Origin: Fratercula arctica | Lineage: Eukaryota; Chordata; Aves; Charadriiformes; Alcidae | Assembly: GCA_947846985.1 (NCBI GenBank) | Contig: CANTUZ010000001.1 | Location: 2,852,001 to 2,916,000, forward strand | DNA: 64,000 bases | Reading direction: 5' to 3' | Shown here: piece after piece, positions 49,766 through 61,036 of the stretch | Position numbering within the stretch: the first letter of the stretch is position 1 | How the letters are laid out: every line of letters begins with the position of its first letter | The notes under the pieces: generated by a model | The model's database searches: none | What the model saw: the letters and a program-made list of their open reading frames with translations, nothing else | Told to the model about the DNA's origin: nothing | Translations under genes and position numbers: made by a program

Positions 49766-50805
49766 AGGTTTATTGCTGGGATCTTAAATCCCTTTAGCTG
49801 GTTCCAGTGGCAGAGAAATTGCACTTCACAGATGCAGTCTCACTGACTGTCTTTGCACGCTGCTCTGGAAACGGCTTTTATGAAGGCTAATTAGTAGGGA
49901 AAAACAATCACAGAAGTCAGGAAGAGGGGTAATGATCCATGTGGCAAACCAGCAGTGAAACCTCCAGGCTGACTGGTCGAGCAGAAACACAGCACATTTC
50001 AGAGCGTTTCAGTAAGGGACCAGGCCAAAGACATCCCCCAAAATTTATGGATGCAGAAATCGGGAGGTTTTTCAGGGAAAGTCATGGAGAAATGCATTTC
50101 CACAGGCTGGAAACCGGAGTTAGAGGTGCTCGAAAAAGGGTTGCCAGTTTTGCCCTGCAGAAGTCAGTGGGGAACAACCAGATGGACAGACGTTACTCAA
50201 AAATTAATTGCTACCAAGCCCTTTCACATCCTTGTGAGGTATTTTTTAGGGACATGAGGTAAGACCAGTGATTCTTTTAGTATTATTAGATACAGGAACA
50301 GCCTGAGGCAAGCTCTACATAAATTGATAAGCTGAGGCATAGAAAGTTTTGGTGACCTCCTCATGGCAGTAGAGAAACTCTTCCAAAGCCCTCTCTAATG
50401 CTCTGCTCTCCATGTAGCTGCGATACCAACACTCTGACACCGGTCTACAAAAGAAACCTCATGTGGGAATTAACTTACCGCTTCTTGTACCTGTGCCTTC
50501 CTACAGCCCATACCTGTGTTTCAGCCCGTAGCAGATCAAATTTAACTCAAGTCCTCACTGCTGTGGAAGCGCAGGGTAAACTGTGCAGCAAGGGAGCATG
50601 ATCCTGGAGCACAAGCTGGTGGACGGTCCATCTTAGGAGGCACCTGAACATCCTCCTTCAAAATCTAGTGAGTGGCAAGATGCTCTAACAGCATCTCAAA
50701 GTGTCACAGGTGAGACCTGTCCCTAGAGCCACAAGGAGGTGCAGGCTTGATAGCTGGGGTACATGGGACATCTGTGTCATCTCCTGCTCCAGAAAGGTTG
50801 AGAAG

Positions 50806-51366
50806 AATCACAGAATCACAGAATGATAGGGGTTGGAAGGGACCTCTGGAGATCATCTAGTCCAACCCCCTGCCAGAGCAGGGTCACCCAGAGCAGGTTG
50901 CACAAAAACGCGTCCAGGTGGGTTTGGAATGTCTCCAGAGACGGAGACTCCACCACCTCTCTGGGCAGCCTGTGCCAGGGCTCTGACACCCTCACAGGAA
51001 AGAAGTTCCTCCTCATGTTTAGGTGGAACTTCCTATGTTCAAGTTTGTGCCTATTACCCCTTGTCCTGTCACTGGGCACCACTGAAAAGAGCCTGGCCCC
51101 ATCCTCCTGACACCCATCCTTTAAGCATTTCTAAGCGTTGATAAGATCCCCTCTCAGTCATCTTTTTTCCAGAGTGAAAAGACCCAAGTCCCTCAGCCTT
51201 TCTTCATAAGAGAGCTGTTCCAGTCCCCTAATCATCTTGGTAGCCCTTTGCTGTCCCCTCTCCAGCAGTTCCCTGTCCTTCTGGAACTGGGCAGCCCAGA
51301 ACTGGACCCAGTGCTCCAGATGCGGCCTCACAAGGGCAGAGCAGAGGGGGAGGATGACCTCCCTCG
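50806..51366 (-). mobile_element. CR1 LINE 3' part (CCACCTCTCTGGGCAGCC subfamily)
   Basis: Inverted CR1 from aatcacagaatcacagaatg. It carries gagacggagactccaccacc and ctgtgccagggctctgacac, then extends upstream through cctcagcctttcttcataag to ggatgacctccctcgaactt. About 560 bp. It shares its subfamily with the 60.7 kb copy. Confidence 0.95.
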
Positions 51367-53186
51367 AACTTCATCCTTTATTTTTTCAATTACGTCAGCC
51401 TGCTGCATCACCACACAAACGCAATCCTGTGCAGTAGAAATACTCTCAATGGCATCCAGACACAGCAGGGAAATGTTGGTCTAGTATATTATACAATGGA
51501 GCAGGGGTAAGAGCGTTGTCCTACTTCAGTTTGAGGTGTAACGAGGATTTGCCTTATTAGTTTGCAGTCAGGGTGCCTATCTGTGATAGTAACTCTATGC
51601 TCACCTTTGCTGAAGAGCTGGCTGCCACGGTTGGGAGCTTTGGGTGCTTCTCACCCGTCTTGCTGCCCATGGCTTGTACAGAAGCATCTGTTCTGTGGCC
51701 TGGAGAAGCTGAGCTAATGTGTCTGCTGGCAGATTGCTCCAGATCAGCTCGTCCTGTCTCCCCCTCATCCAAAAAGCCTGCACTGTTATTGCATGTCTGA
51801 GATGATGTTTTTGGGGAAGGAGAAATTATTGTGTTGGAAATCTCCTTTATGGGGCACTAAACTTGTCAGACAAGACCTGTTCAGAGAGCTCAGTGAGAAT
51901 ACGAAAGGATGGGGTGGGTGGATGGATGGATGGATGGATGGATGGATGGATGGATGATTGATTATAATAAACCCAGAACAAACCACATCACACACTTCTT
52001 CATCTCCTTGGGTGCCTTAAGTCTCTTCTATCCCAGCCTATCTAAATATTCCATCTGCTCTCCAGTACTGAGTTCTGAAAGACAAGAGCGGCTCTGCCAT
52101 AATTAAACCAGCATGGTCCAGTGAACTGGAAGAAGAAAGGCACCAGGGCTGACGCATGGCAACAGTGGGGTCTGTGCACGTGAGGTGTCTCCTTTAGGGA
52201 GTTTAACTGTTCTCCAGAGTCACCTGAGTGGCGGGGAGGGATGGATGGGTAGAGGGGCTTTTCAGATGTAGACATCCTTCAGCCACTGCATGGATACGTC
52301 TATTCCAACCCCCCTCCAGCAGCCCCCAGCTTTCACCAACAACTCTGCACAGTCCACTGCAAGCAGCCCTGTGTGCACACATCCATGCTTTGAGCACAGA
52401 GGAGGTTTGCAAATGCATCTGCACCAAAGGCTCATGCAAATTAGGGCCAGGGAGATGAATGCACTCATTTGGGAAGTCAAGCTCAAGATTTGTCCTAAAG
52501 GGATGAGTGGTAGACGCCTCTACCGGAGGTTAATAAATCCTGTAAATGAATAGACTGGATGATCTAATAGCTCCTTTTTCATTTTGTAAGTACTGTGATT
52601 TTAGAGGATGTTTAATGACTTTGAATAATAAACAACAGCTCTCCAAAATGAAAAAAATTCTTATGCAAAATGGAAATGAAACCCATTGAAATTTTTCATT
52701 GAAGGAAAAAGAGAGGAGAAAGAGAAGATCAGCTCATCCTATATTTTTCCTCCCCATGAACGGCTACATTTTACGAGACAGGGAGCATACCCAAAATGCT
52801 GAGTTCAAATTTCTGCTGGACACAGTAACCTGAACGGGGAACTGATTGCACCCACCAGTATGGGTCTGAGAGACTTCAAGGCTGCGTGACCCTGGGCACA
52901 TGCTGCTGGACTCTCCAAAGGTGCTTTGGCTTTGGAAGGGATTTTGGGGGCCTTTCTTTGAACTCTATTTTGGGTTGAAAAGTTGAGAATTCAGATGCTG
53001 GGGTGGCTCCCTTTCCAGAATGGTGAGAGACCCCAAAGCCTGTCTTAACCATTGCCACAGAAGGTGCGATGGTGCTATTTTCAACCCACTCAATCCTGTC
53101 TCATCTCCCACACAACGTGGAGTTCACTCCGTTGCAACTTAAGCTGCCTTTTCTTGGTGTGACATCACCATGACCTCATGGACCAG
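51367..53186. other. Unique DNA without genes
   Basis: A GGAT microsatellite lies at 51913-51956. Otherwise no coding or recognised repeat. Confidence 0.45.
51913..51956 (+). repeat. (GGAT)n microsatellite
   Basis: About ten GGAT units, uninterrupted from about 51920 to 51955. Confidence 0.93.
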
Positions 53187-54089
53187 TGTGGTGGTGCAAC
53201 TCCCACACCCACTCCCTTTTAGGCCACTTGGTTCTTGGCTTGATTTCCCCCACCACACTTGGGCCACATAACAATACAATGGACTAGAACATTATGTCAG
53301 CCCATTAACATCTGGGACGCATAATGGTCCAACATAAAAGAAAGAAAGAAAGTGAAGAGGGATGGACCAGAATGTTATGTCAATCCCTTAGCACACCTGG
53401 CTCCCGTGACTCTTATTGCTTGGAAACAATAGCAGTAATTGATCACTCCTGACAACATATGGATTGTGGCCCAAAGAGGTGGGTGATACAAGAACTTCAA
53501 GATCTAAAAACTTCTGGGCTTGTGCAACTGGTGGAAAGTACCAGAATATTCCATTGTCTGAGTCCCTTAATCATCTTGGTATCCTTTGATAGCCATCTTG
53601 GTAACCCTTTCATCCACCTCTTTATCCATGTGTTTCTAATATACACATTAGCTCCTATGGGGATGGGTGTTCTTATACTTTATTGGATCCAAATACTTTC
53701 TGTTTATTTGTCTGTGCATGCATAAAACAGAAAGGGGCACCCACCAACTCATTGGAGATGTCCATTGTAAAGGGACCTTTGGTCCTAGCAGTTAAAAACT
53801 CGGGTGTAGGTGTGTGTGCAGCTCCTCAACTGATGTGTGTTTGTATGTTTGTGCTCATATACATATGTATTAATTTGGGATACCTTTTAGTAAGTCAGTG
53901 TGAATCTTGTCATTTTTGAATCTGTAATTAAGTCGCTGTTCAATTATTCTGTTAAATCATCTTGTAAACCCTTAAATCGGTTAATGATTAAGTGCTGCTA
54001 AAATTCAACCTCTTGATCTGCCTCGAATCATTAATAAATCTTGAATTGCCACTGAATCATAACTGTGTCAAATATTTCCACCCACGACA
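53187..54089. mobile_element. Third solo LTR (ERVL-like, about 0.9 kb)
   Basis: TGTGGTGG at 53187 and CCCACGACA ending at 54089 form an imperfect terminal inverted repeat. The flanks ACCAG (53182-53186) and AACAG (54090-54094) match at four of five bases. The interior has near-duplicated phrases (atggactagaacattatgtc near 53279 and gatggaccagaatgttatgt near 53361) and an AAAG run at 53338-53352, with a poly(A)-like tcattaataaatcttgaatt near its 3' end. No viral gene remains. The boundaries are inferred from ends and flanks. Confidence 0.6.
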
Positions 54090-54103
54090 AACAGATACAA
54101 CTT

Positions 54104-54441
54104 CTCATAGAATCATAGAATGGTTTGGGTTGGAAGGGATCTGAAAGATCATCTAGTTCCAACCCCCTGCCCTGGGCAGGGACACCTCCCACCAGACCAG
54201 GTTGCTCCAAGCCCCATCCAGCCTGGCCTTGAACCCCTCCAGGGATGGGGCAACCACAACTTCTCTGGGCAACCTGTTCCAGTGCCTCACCACCCTCACA
54301 GTGAAAACATTTTTCCTGATATCTAATCTAAATCTCCCCTCTTTCAGTTTAAAACTGTTACCCCTTGTCCTATTGCTACACTCGCTGACAAAGAGTCCCT
54401 CTCCGTCTTTCCTGTAGGCCCCCTTTAGGTACTGGAAGGCT
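54104..54441 (-). mobile_element. CR1 LINE 3' part, 15 bp from the third LTR
   Basis: Inverted CR1 from tcatagaatcatagaatggt to ctttaggtactggaaggc, about 340 bp, low divergence. Confidence 0.95.
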
Positions 54442-55029
54442 CCCATCTGTGCCTGTAGCTCATGGGCATGGTGGAAAAGGGACAAAGCCAGCTCTAGGTG
54501 GGTTAAGCTGTCCCCCAGGAACAACTGAGGAGGACGTGTCCACCAGCCACAGTCCAGCCCTGCAGCCCTTTCCCCATCGTGGGAAGAGCCACAAACTGCC
54601 TCATTCTTCCAGACGGGAAGCAGAGGGGAGGGAAGAGTTAACAGCCAGGCACTTTCTGCAGTAAATCACCTGCCTGCTGTGAATCAGCGAAAACTTCATC
54701 TCCATTCATCACAGCCTGTGTCTGTCTGGCTCCAGCAGCAATAGCCGAAAGGCTGAGCACCTCATTCCGCTCCACAGACAGGCTGGGTTGCCTCTTGTGC
54801 TTGCTCCACACTTTAATTTTGATCAATAATTGCACAGTCCACCTCTGTCGCCTTCCTGTCTCTTTACTGAGGCATCATTTGGAGACCTTTCCTAAAGAGA
54901 GGCTGGATGGGAGCAGCCAAATTCCACAAAAGGCTCATGGGACAAGGGACCTCTGAACATCTTTAGCCCAGCACCTCTCAGAGTAAGATTGGCCCCAACT
55001 CTAGGCCAAGGTGGACACGTCTTTGTCTA
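54442..55029. other. Unique DNA without genes
   Basis: No coding or repeat recognised. Confidence 0.45.
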
Positions 55030-55307
55030 GTCATCTCTCTTGATGGTAGTGCCAAGAGACAATGGGCACCAACTGAAATACTCAAAATTCCATTTAGATG
55101 TAAGAAAAAACTTCATCAGTGCATCAAACACTGGAACAGTTTGTTCAGAGGGGCTCTGGAGTCTCCATCCTCAGAGATATTTGAAACCCAACCGGAAAAT
55201 GACCTCGTCACCCTTCTCCATGTAACTCCGCTTTGAGCAGGGGGTTTGGACTAGGTCATCTCCAGAGGTTCCTGCCCACCTCAGCGATTTGGTGATTCTG
55301 TGATTTT
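55030..55307 (+). mobile_element. Diverged CR1 3' part, sense
   Basis: Order of CR1 words: gccaagagacaatgggcacc, attccatttagatgtaagaa, ggggctctggagtctccatc, gagcagggggtttggactag, ggtgattctgtgattttc. Substitutions are more frequent than in the other copies. Confidence 0.85.
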
Positions 55308-55704
55308 CTGAAAAATGACCTCTTTTACAATCTGGTGCTAAAAATATTGGCCAGATGTGCTGGATGAGGAATAGTTCTCCTGGTTTTCAGGCATCTCAGA
55401 CTGATGCATGCAACAGCCTACACTTCGTAAGGGCTATAGGGACATATAGGCTCCCCCAAGGGTAAATTTAACTCTCCCATGGCTGTGGTTTTCCATGACC
55501 CAGTTTCCAGTGGAAATATTGGCTGAAAGTCATCCCTCCTTCCTCTCCCAGCTGAGAAGATGACTGTGGAGGCCATCCATTTGTTTAAGCCGACTGTGAA
55601 CTGGCAGAGGCCAGGGACAGACTTTGTGTTGTGGGATCAAGTCTTAAAGTAAGTTCAAACTTGGTTTCTCCAGCAGGAACCCGTATCTCTTTGGGAGAGG
55701 GTAT

Positions 55705-55785
55705 AGGATACATACCTGGGAGCTGGACTCAATAATGCTTATAAGCCCCCTCCAACTTGAAATATTCTACGATTCCATGATCCAT
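55705..55785 (+). mobile_element. CR1 3' tail fragment, old
   Basis: gagctggactcaataatgct, ccccctccaacttgaaatat and tctacgattccatgatcc reproduce the last 80 bp of CR1 with changes. Confidence 0.7.
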
Positions 55786-55974
55786 GAAAGGGAAAACAGG
55801 GTAAATGGGACTGTTTGTCAGCAGCCTGATGGGGGCTGGTGCTGCTGGCTAATTGCTGCAGCTGCATGCGATACTTTTTGTCACCATTTTAAATGAAATC
55901 TTGTCACAGACTCCATGCAGCCTGATGCTGTGGTCTTCTCATGAATAACTCAGAATAATTACCAGTCTTAAACA

Positions 55975-56155
55975 TTGACTAATCCTCATAACAACATCTC
56001 ACAATAGAGAGGGAAAAAAAAAAAAAAAAGGAATTATCTCTGCTGTACATATATCACTATTGAAGCAAAAACATTAAATAACACATCCAAGATGAGGCAC
56101 AAAATGAACGGCAGAGTGGGGAACAGATTTAAGGGGTTTCTGCCTTCCAGGTCAT
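55975..56155 (+). repeat. Possible MIR-like SINE
   Basis: taatcctcataacaacatct, then aacggcagagtggggaacag and gggtttctgccttccaggtc, follow the order of the MIR core and 3' arm, split by an A18 tract near 56015. Divergence is high. Confidence 0.4.
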
Positions 56156-57120
56156 ATTTTGCATCATATTTATGAAATTAGTGTTTCTTCAGAGTTAGAA
56201 AAACAAGTACACTAATATGGGAGAAGCAGAACTGTGAGAATAAATGTTATTCTGGGAAGAAAGTGGGAAATACAGAGAAGCCAGAGGAAAGGGCCCATCT
56301 TCAACATTTCTGGTTTGACTCGAGGCTGGAAGTACTGAAAATACCACAGGTGGGCTCAGGCTGTGCCGGCATTTCCAGAAATCTGCTGCCACCTCAGGGA
56401 CTGGGATCAGAGAAGATTTTGGAAAAGAACCCAAATTATTATCAAATGAGACAGCTGACATTTAAGCCAAAACCACATTTTTCTGTTCCTTACTGGAGGT
56501 AAATCTCTTTTAGAGGGTATAAAACAGAGTGGATTGATAAGGAGGTGCCGAATGGAGAAAGAGTCATTTGCCAGAAATAGGCTAATATGGTATTTTTTAA
56601 AATCCCCAGTTCCTGGATTCATGTGAGACCCCCAGCTCTCATTTCTCATCATCTCACCCTGCATACTTTTGTTTTTCAAGACAATCTTAAGAATTACATG
56701 GAAGGCCCCAGAATACTTGTATCAGCAACACACACTTTTATGAGCAAAAAAGCCTCCAAAACACTAGTTTTTAAAGACAGACTCCTGAGTCGAAGGGACA
56801 AGGGTGTGAAGTTTCAGTTTCTGACAAGGTGTTGGGGAGGCACTGGGGAGGAGAGCAGCGAGCCCAGTACAAGGAGAAGGAAAGGTTGGAGACCTGCTCT
56901 GGCATGGGGACATGGGGATGTCTCATCTTACCTGGCCAAGCAGGGTGGCACTGGGATCTGTAGGCGGTCAGGAGCTGAACACTGGGACACTGTCCCTGTA
57001 CCTTGTATCCTGGCAAGAACCTGCTGGAGATGTGGTCAGTACCATCCCATGACAGCAATTCTGATGTCACCCTGTTCCAACCCCTTGGCGCAGGACCCCT
57101 GGCAAGAAACCTAGACGGGA
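56156..57120. other. Unique DNA without called genes
   Basis: A 175-codon plus-strand frame at 56587-57114 has no recognised domain, and a 131-codon antisense frame overlaps it. Neither is called. Confidence 0.4.
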
Positions 57121-57121
57121 G

Positions 57122-57795
57122 AGAACCACAGAATGGTTTAGGTTGGAGGGGACCTCTAAAGACCATCTAGTCCAACCCACCTGACATGAGCAGGGACACC
57201 TTCAACTAGACCAGGCTGCTCAGAGCCCCGTCCAACCTGGCCTGGAATGTTTCCAGGGATGGGGCATCTCCCACCTCTCTGGGCAACCTGGGACAGTGTT
57301 TCACCACCCTCACAGTAAAACATTTCTTCCCCAAATCTCATCTCAATCTCCCCTCTTTCAGTGTAAAACCCTTCCCCCTCGTCCCATGGCTCCCCTCCCT
57401 CATCCAGAGTCCCTCCCCAGCTTTCCTGGAGCCCCTTGAGGGACCGGAAGGGGCTCCACGGTCTCCCTGGAGCCTTCTCTTCTCCAGGCTGAACGCCCCC
57501 AGCTCTCTCAGCCTGTCCTCACAGCAGAGGGGCTCCAGCCCTCCCAGCATCTCCGGGGCCTCCTCTGGCCCCGCTCCACCAGCTCCGTGTCTCTCCTGTG
57601 CTGAGGCCCCAGAGCTGGAGGCAGCACTGCAGGGGGGTCTCCCCCGAGCGGAGCAGAGGGGCAGAATCCCCCCCCTCGCCCTGCTGCCCACGCTGCTGGG
57701 GATGCAGCCCAGGCTGCGGGGATGTTTCTGGGCTGCCAGCGCACATTGCCGGCTCATGTTGAGCTTCTCATCACCCAACACCCTCAAGCCCTTCT
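57122..57795 (-). mobile_element. CR1 LINE 3' part, GC-rich subfamily, antisense
   Basis: The inverted copy runs from agaaccacagaatggtttag through ctggggatgcagcccaggct to tgagcttctcatcacccaac, about 670 bp. It mirrors the 2.5 and 37.9 kb copies. The 155-codon minus-strand frame is a relic of the LINE ORF. Confidence 0.95.
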
Positions 57796-58999
57796 CTATT
57801 TTCACTTAATTTTTTTGCCAGCCTTCCTCTTCTCTCCGTTTGTAATCCACATCTTTGCAGAAAAGAAATCTTTGCTGCAAAATTGCCTGTCTCCATAGAG
57901 AAGGAAGAGGCAGGGAGACCCTACAGGGGCACATTTCTTGTGATTTAGAGCAGTATTGTAACAGTTTCACGTTTCCAAATGGAAACATCTTTTGTGGCAC
58001 GAGTAGGGGCATTGCCTATTTAAAATACTGCCCGAGGCAAAGGTGTATTTCCAAGTGCACATTTACTGAGCTCCTTGAAAGCACTGGAGACGGCATCAGC
58101 CGGTATCCCCTCGTCCTGTGCTTGCTTATCATGATTACATGTGGCAGGATGGTTTTTCTGAAGAGATCAGCCTCTATTCCTGACGTTCAGAACATCTATT
58201 GCCTGATGTTTCCGATGTGCCCGCATCCCCGTGCCACTGCCCAGATCTGTCTACTGAAAGCAGCTCAGGAGCCAACCAGCTCTTCCAAAAACCACGTCCC
58301 GTCTGCACGGATGCACTCTTGGTTTGCTTCACATTAGCACTAAAATGAAATCCAAACCACATCTTGTTGGTTCATTGAACAACTCAGAGTTATAAATTGC
58401 AACTTATATATTTTTAAGCACATTAATAACACCACATTCATCTGTCTGATTTCAAACAGTTCGCCTTTTTTTTTTCCTCCTTGGCTTATCAATGAATTGT
58501 TTGAGGTGTCTCCTTCCTCTGCACAGAGAAACAAGGGATTCATCTCTGCACAGAGATGAACCAAGAGGGACAATTCTGCCTGAGAAAAAGTAGATGATAT
58601 CTAGGAGGTTTTCAGCAAAATCCAGTAGGATATCTGAAATATTTTGTTTTGTAACACAGAAAAAGGACTGCCCAGACTCAAAACCACCTCCGCTCAATCT
58701 CCACAATTAGAAACGCTAAAAAACAATGGCAAAAAGGAAAGCAGGTACCTTCTATTATGCATAGTGGCAAAGAAGGAGAGAAAATGAATAAGAGAAGCTG
58801 AAGGCTGCAAGGAAAAATACATGATGACTGGGGAAAATACAGCAAAGAGATGCTGAAATGGGAATGGAGGAATCCTATCAATGGGTTGGAGCTGGTCACT
58901 GAATAGAGATAGTCATACTCTTAGAAATACATGTTGGATACAGTATTTCACCAGCATGACAATGACCAAATATTTCTGTGTCATTAGCAAAAGGAGATG
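57796..58999. other. Unique DNA without called genes
   Basis: A 160-codon frame at 57855-58337 has no recognised family. No splice-consistent partner was found. Confidence 0.4.
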
Positions 59000-59480
59000 T
59001 TGTTCAATGATACAAGCAATCGGCAGGTTTCAATCAGCAGATACCAGCTGGATGACCTGGCTGGTTTGAAATCTGTGGTTGCCTGTGGAGCTTTTGGGCA
59101 GACATCCACAGAGGCTGCTACAAGGCTTGACGCTCTTCAACATTTTTCTCAATGATCTGGAAATAAATATAAAATTACCACTGACATAACTCACAGATGA
59201 CCCAAAGACAGCCAGCACAAAAAATGTGATTGAGTCACACAGAGCAGCCTTCATCACTTGGGGCTGTACAGCCAAAATGCGTGTTAATAAAGCCAAAAGC
59301 TAAGTCAGAGTCTGGGAAAATATAGGACATTGTGGCCTGAGATCCACACATGATTTCTTGGGAAGAAGGGCTCTGAATAGGGTTTGGGGGTCACTAAGAG
59401 CAGACAATCAGTGTGACCTGAGGAAAAAGGGCCAGTGTCACCCTTTGAAAGGGGAAAGCATTGCCATTGAGAGAAGGTCC
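59000..59480 (+). repeat. Ancient CR1 relic, internal portion, sense
   Basis: Phrases such as cttcaacatttttctcaatg, atgatctggaaataaat, cacagatgacccaaagacag and the stretch gggggtcactaagagcagac to gggccagtgtcacc follow the order of CR1 ORF2 around its C-terminal coding region. Strongly diverged; no 3' tail. Confidence 0.5.
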
Positions 59481-60670
59481 TAGAGATTCACTGGGGCTGT
59501 TTATTATCAGACATAATAAAGCAATGCATTTTCAAGTGTCAAGGGAGAAGAGCTTAGTGAGGTAAGTGTTGGCTTCCCCATCTCTTGGTGCATCAGATGA
59601 AGATGAGATGCCCTCCTGGATAAGAAGGATTAACTCTGGGCTCTGTTCAGAGAATAACTGGGAAGGGTGGAAAAGTCTTGGCCGTAGATCCTGCCCAGAG
59701 AGGGACCATCTGGCCACTCATCACTTTAGTGGGGATTGCAGAATCTTCCTATTCCTGCAAACCCACTAACCTATTTTTACTTCTGCATGACTGGAAAGCC
59801 AAACCACAAGCGTGGTCGCCCACACACCGCATTTCCTCCTTATGCAACTGTTCCAAAACCCGAGCCCTGTTGCACAAGGGAAAGGAAGGCTTGTCTTCTC
59901 CTGCCAAATACACCTCATACTACATATTGGGCAGGATGGAGGAGATTTGCTGCTACTAGCTCAGAAAACTGAGCTGAGGAATTTAACTGGTGTTAATTCA
60001 GCTTTGATGAATGGACTAAGACCTTTTTTTTTGGCTCCATGTTTAATAGTTGGTCTGGGACACAGCTGTCACATGCAGTCCCATCAACTGGATGGTGGCA
60101 CCCATTTGCATGGAAGTATGGACCACAAAGACCCCAGCTGGGCATAAGGCCTTGCAGGATCGGGCTCTTCTGGATGACCACATGGATAAGAAATGCTCCA
60201 AGACTATTTGGAGAAGGGATGCCCTCTTGGGAGAAAATTCTTTTGCCATTGTGGCCATTGCAATTACATCTAGGGGCTGTCATCTTGAGCAATGGAGTGC
60301 CACTGCTGCGATGTCCCGTTAGGGACAGTGGAAGACACTGAGTTGCTGTACTGGATAAAACTGATCATATTTCTAGTGTCCTAGTGCTAATGGGGCCAGA
60401 TCTGGAGAAATCAGAGGAGAGGCAGCAAAAAAACCTGAAAGGATAACAGGGACAACATAGGCTCGCAGAAGGTCTGCAGTCGTGTTCAGAAAACAGCCAT
60501 GTTGAACCTTTCCTCATTTCGTATTCGCCTATGGACAGGCTCAGTCTGTCCTTAAGAAGGAATGTATGTCCATTTTCCTGCACTGCCAGCCAGCACGTCC
60601 TGCAGCAGAAATCTGATCAGAAGGTAATAGAACTGTGGGACATGGTGGAGACAGAAATAAAGTGGTATGA
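59481..60670. other. Unique DNA without genes
   Basis: No coding or clear repeat recognised; overlapping short frames only. Confidence 0.45.
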
Positions 60671-60671
60671 T

Positions 60672-61036
60672 TTCACAGAATCACAGAATGGTGGGGGTTG
60701 GAAGGGACCTCTGGAGACCATCCAGTCCAACCCCCTGCCAGAGCAGGGTCACCCAGAGCAGGTGGCACAGGAACGTGTCCAGGTGGGTTTGGAATGTCTC
60801 CAGAGACGGAGACTCCACCACCTCTCTGGGCAGCCTGTGCCAGGGCTCTGCCACCCTCACAGTAATGAAGTTTTTCCTCATGTTGAGATGGAATTTCCCG
60901 TGTTCCAGTTTGTGCCCATTGCCCCTTGTCCTGTCACTGGGCACCACTGAGAAGAGTCTGGCCCCATCCTCTTGCCACCTGCCCTTTAGATATTGATAAG
61001 CATTGATGAGATCCCCTCTCAGTTGCTCTTCTCCAG
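60672..61036 (-). mobile_element. CR1 LINE 3' part
   Basis: Inverted CR1 from ttcacagaatcacagaatgg to atcccctctcagttgctctt, about 365 bp, same subfamily as 50.8 kb. Confidence 0.95.

Larger units (their letters stand above)
48936..50805. other. Unique DNA without genes; MIR-like remnant and small tandem repeat
   Basis: No coding. It holds a GA run at 49403-49416, a 14-bp tandem repeat at about 49593-49632 (tgtttaatttttat, almost three units) and a MIR-like core at about 49700-49765. Confidence 0.45.

Noticed and set aside
56587..57114. 175-codon plus-strand frame
   Set aside because: No known family, no conserved motif, overlapping antisense frame of similar length; consistent with chance.
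57855..58337. 160-codon plus-strand frame
   Set aside because: Cysteine-containing but no recognisable domain and no splice-consistent neighbours.
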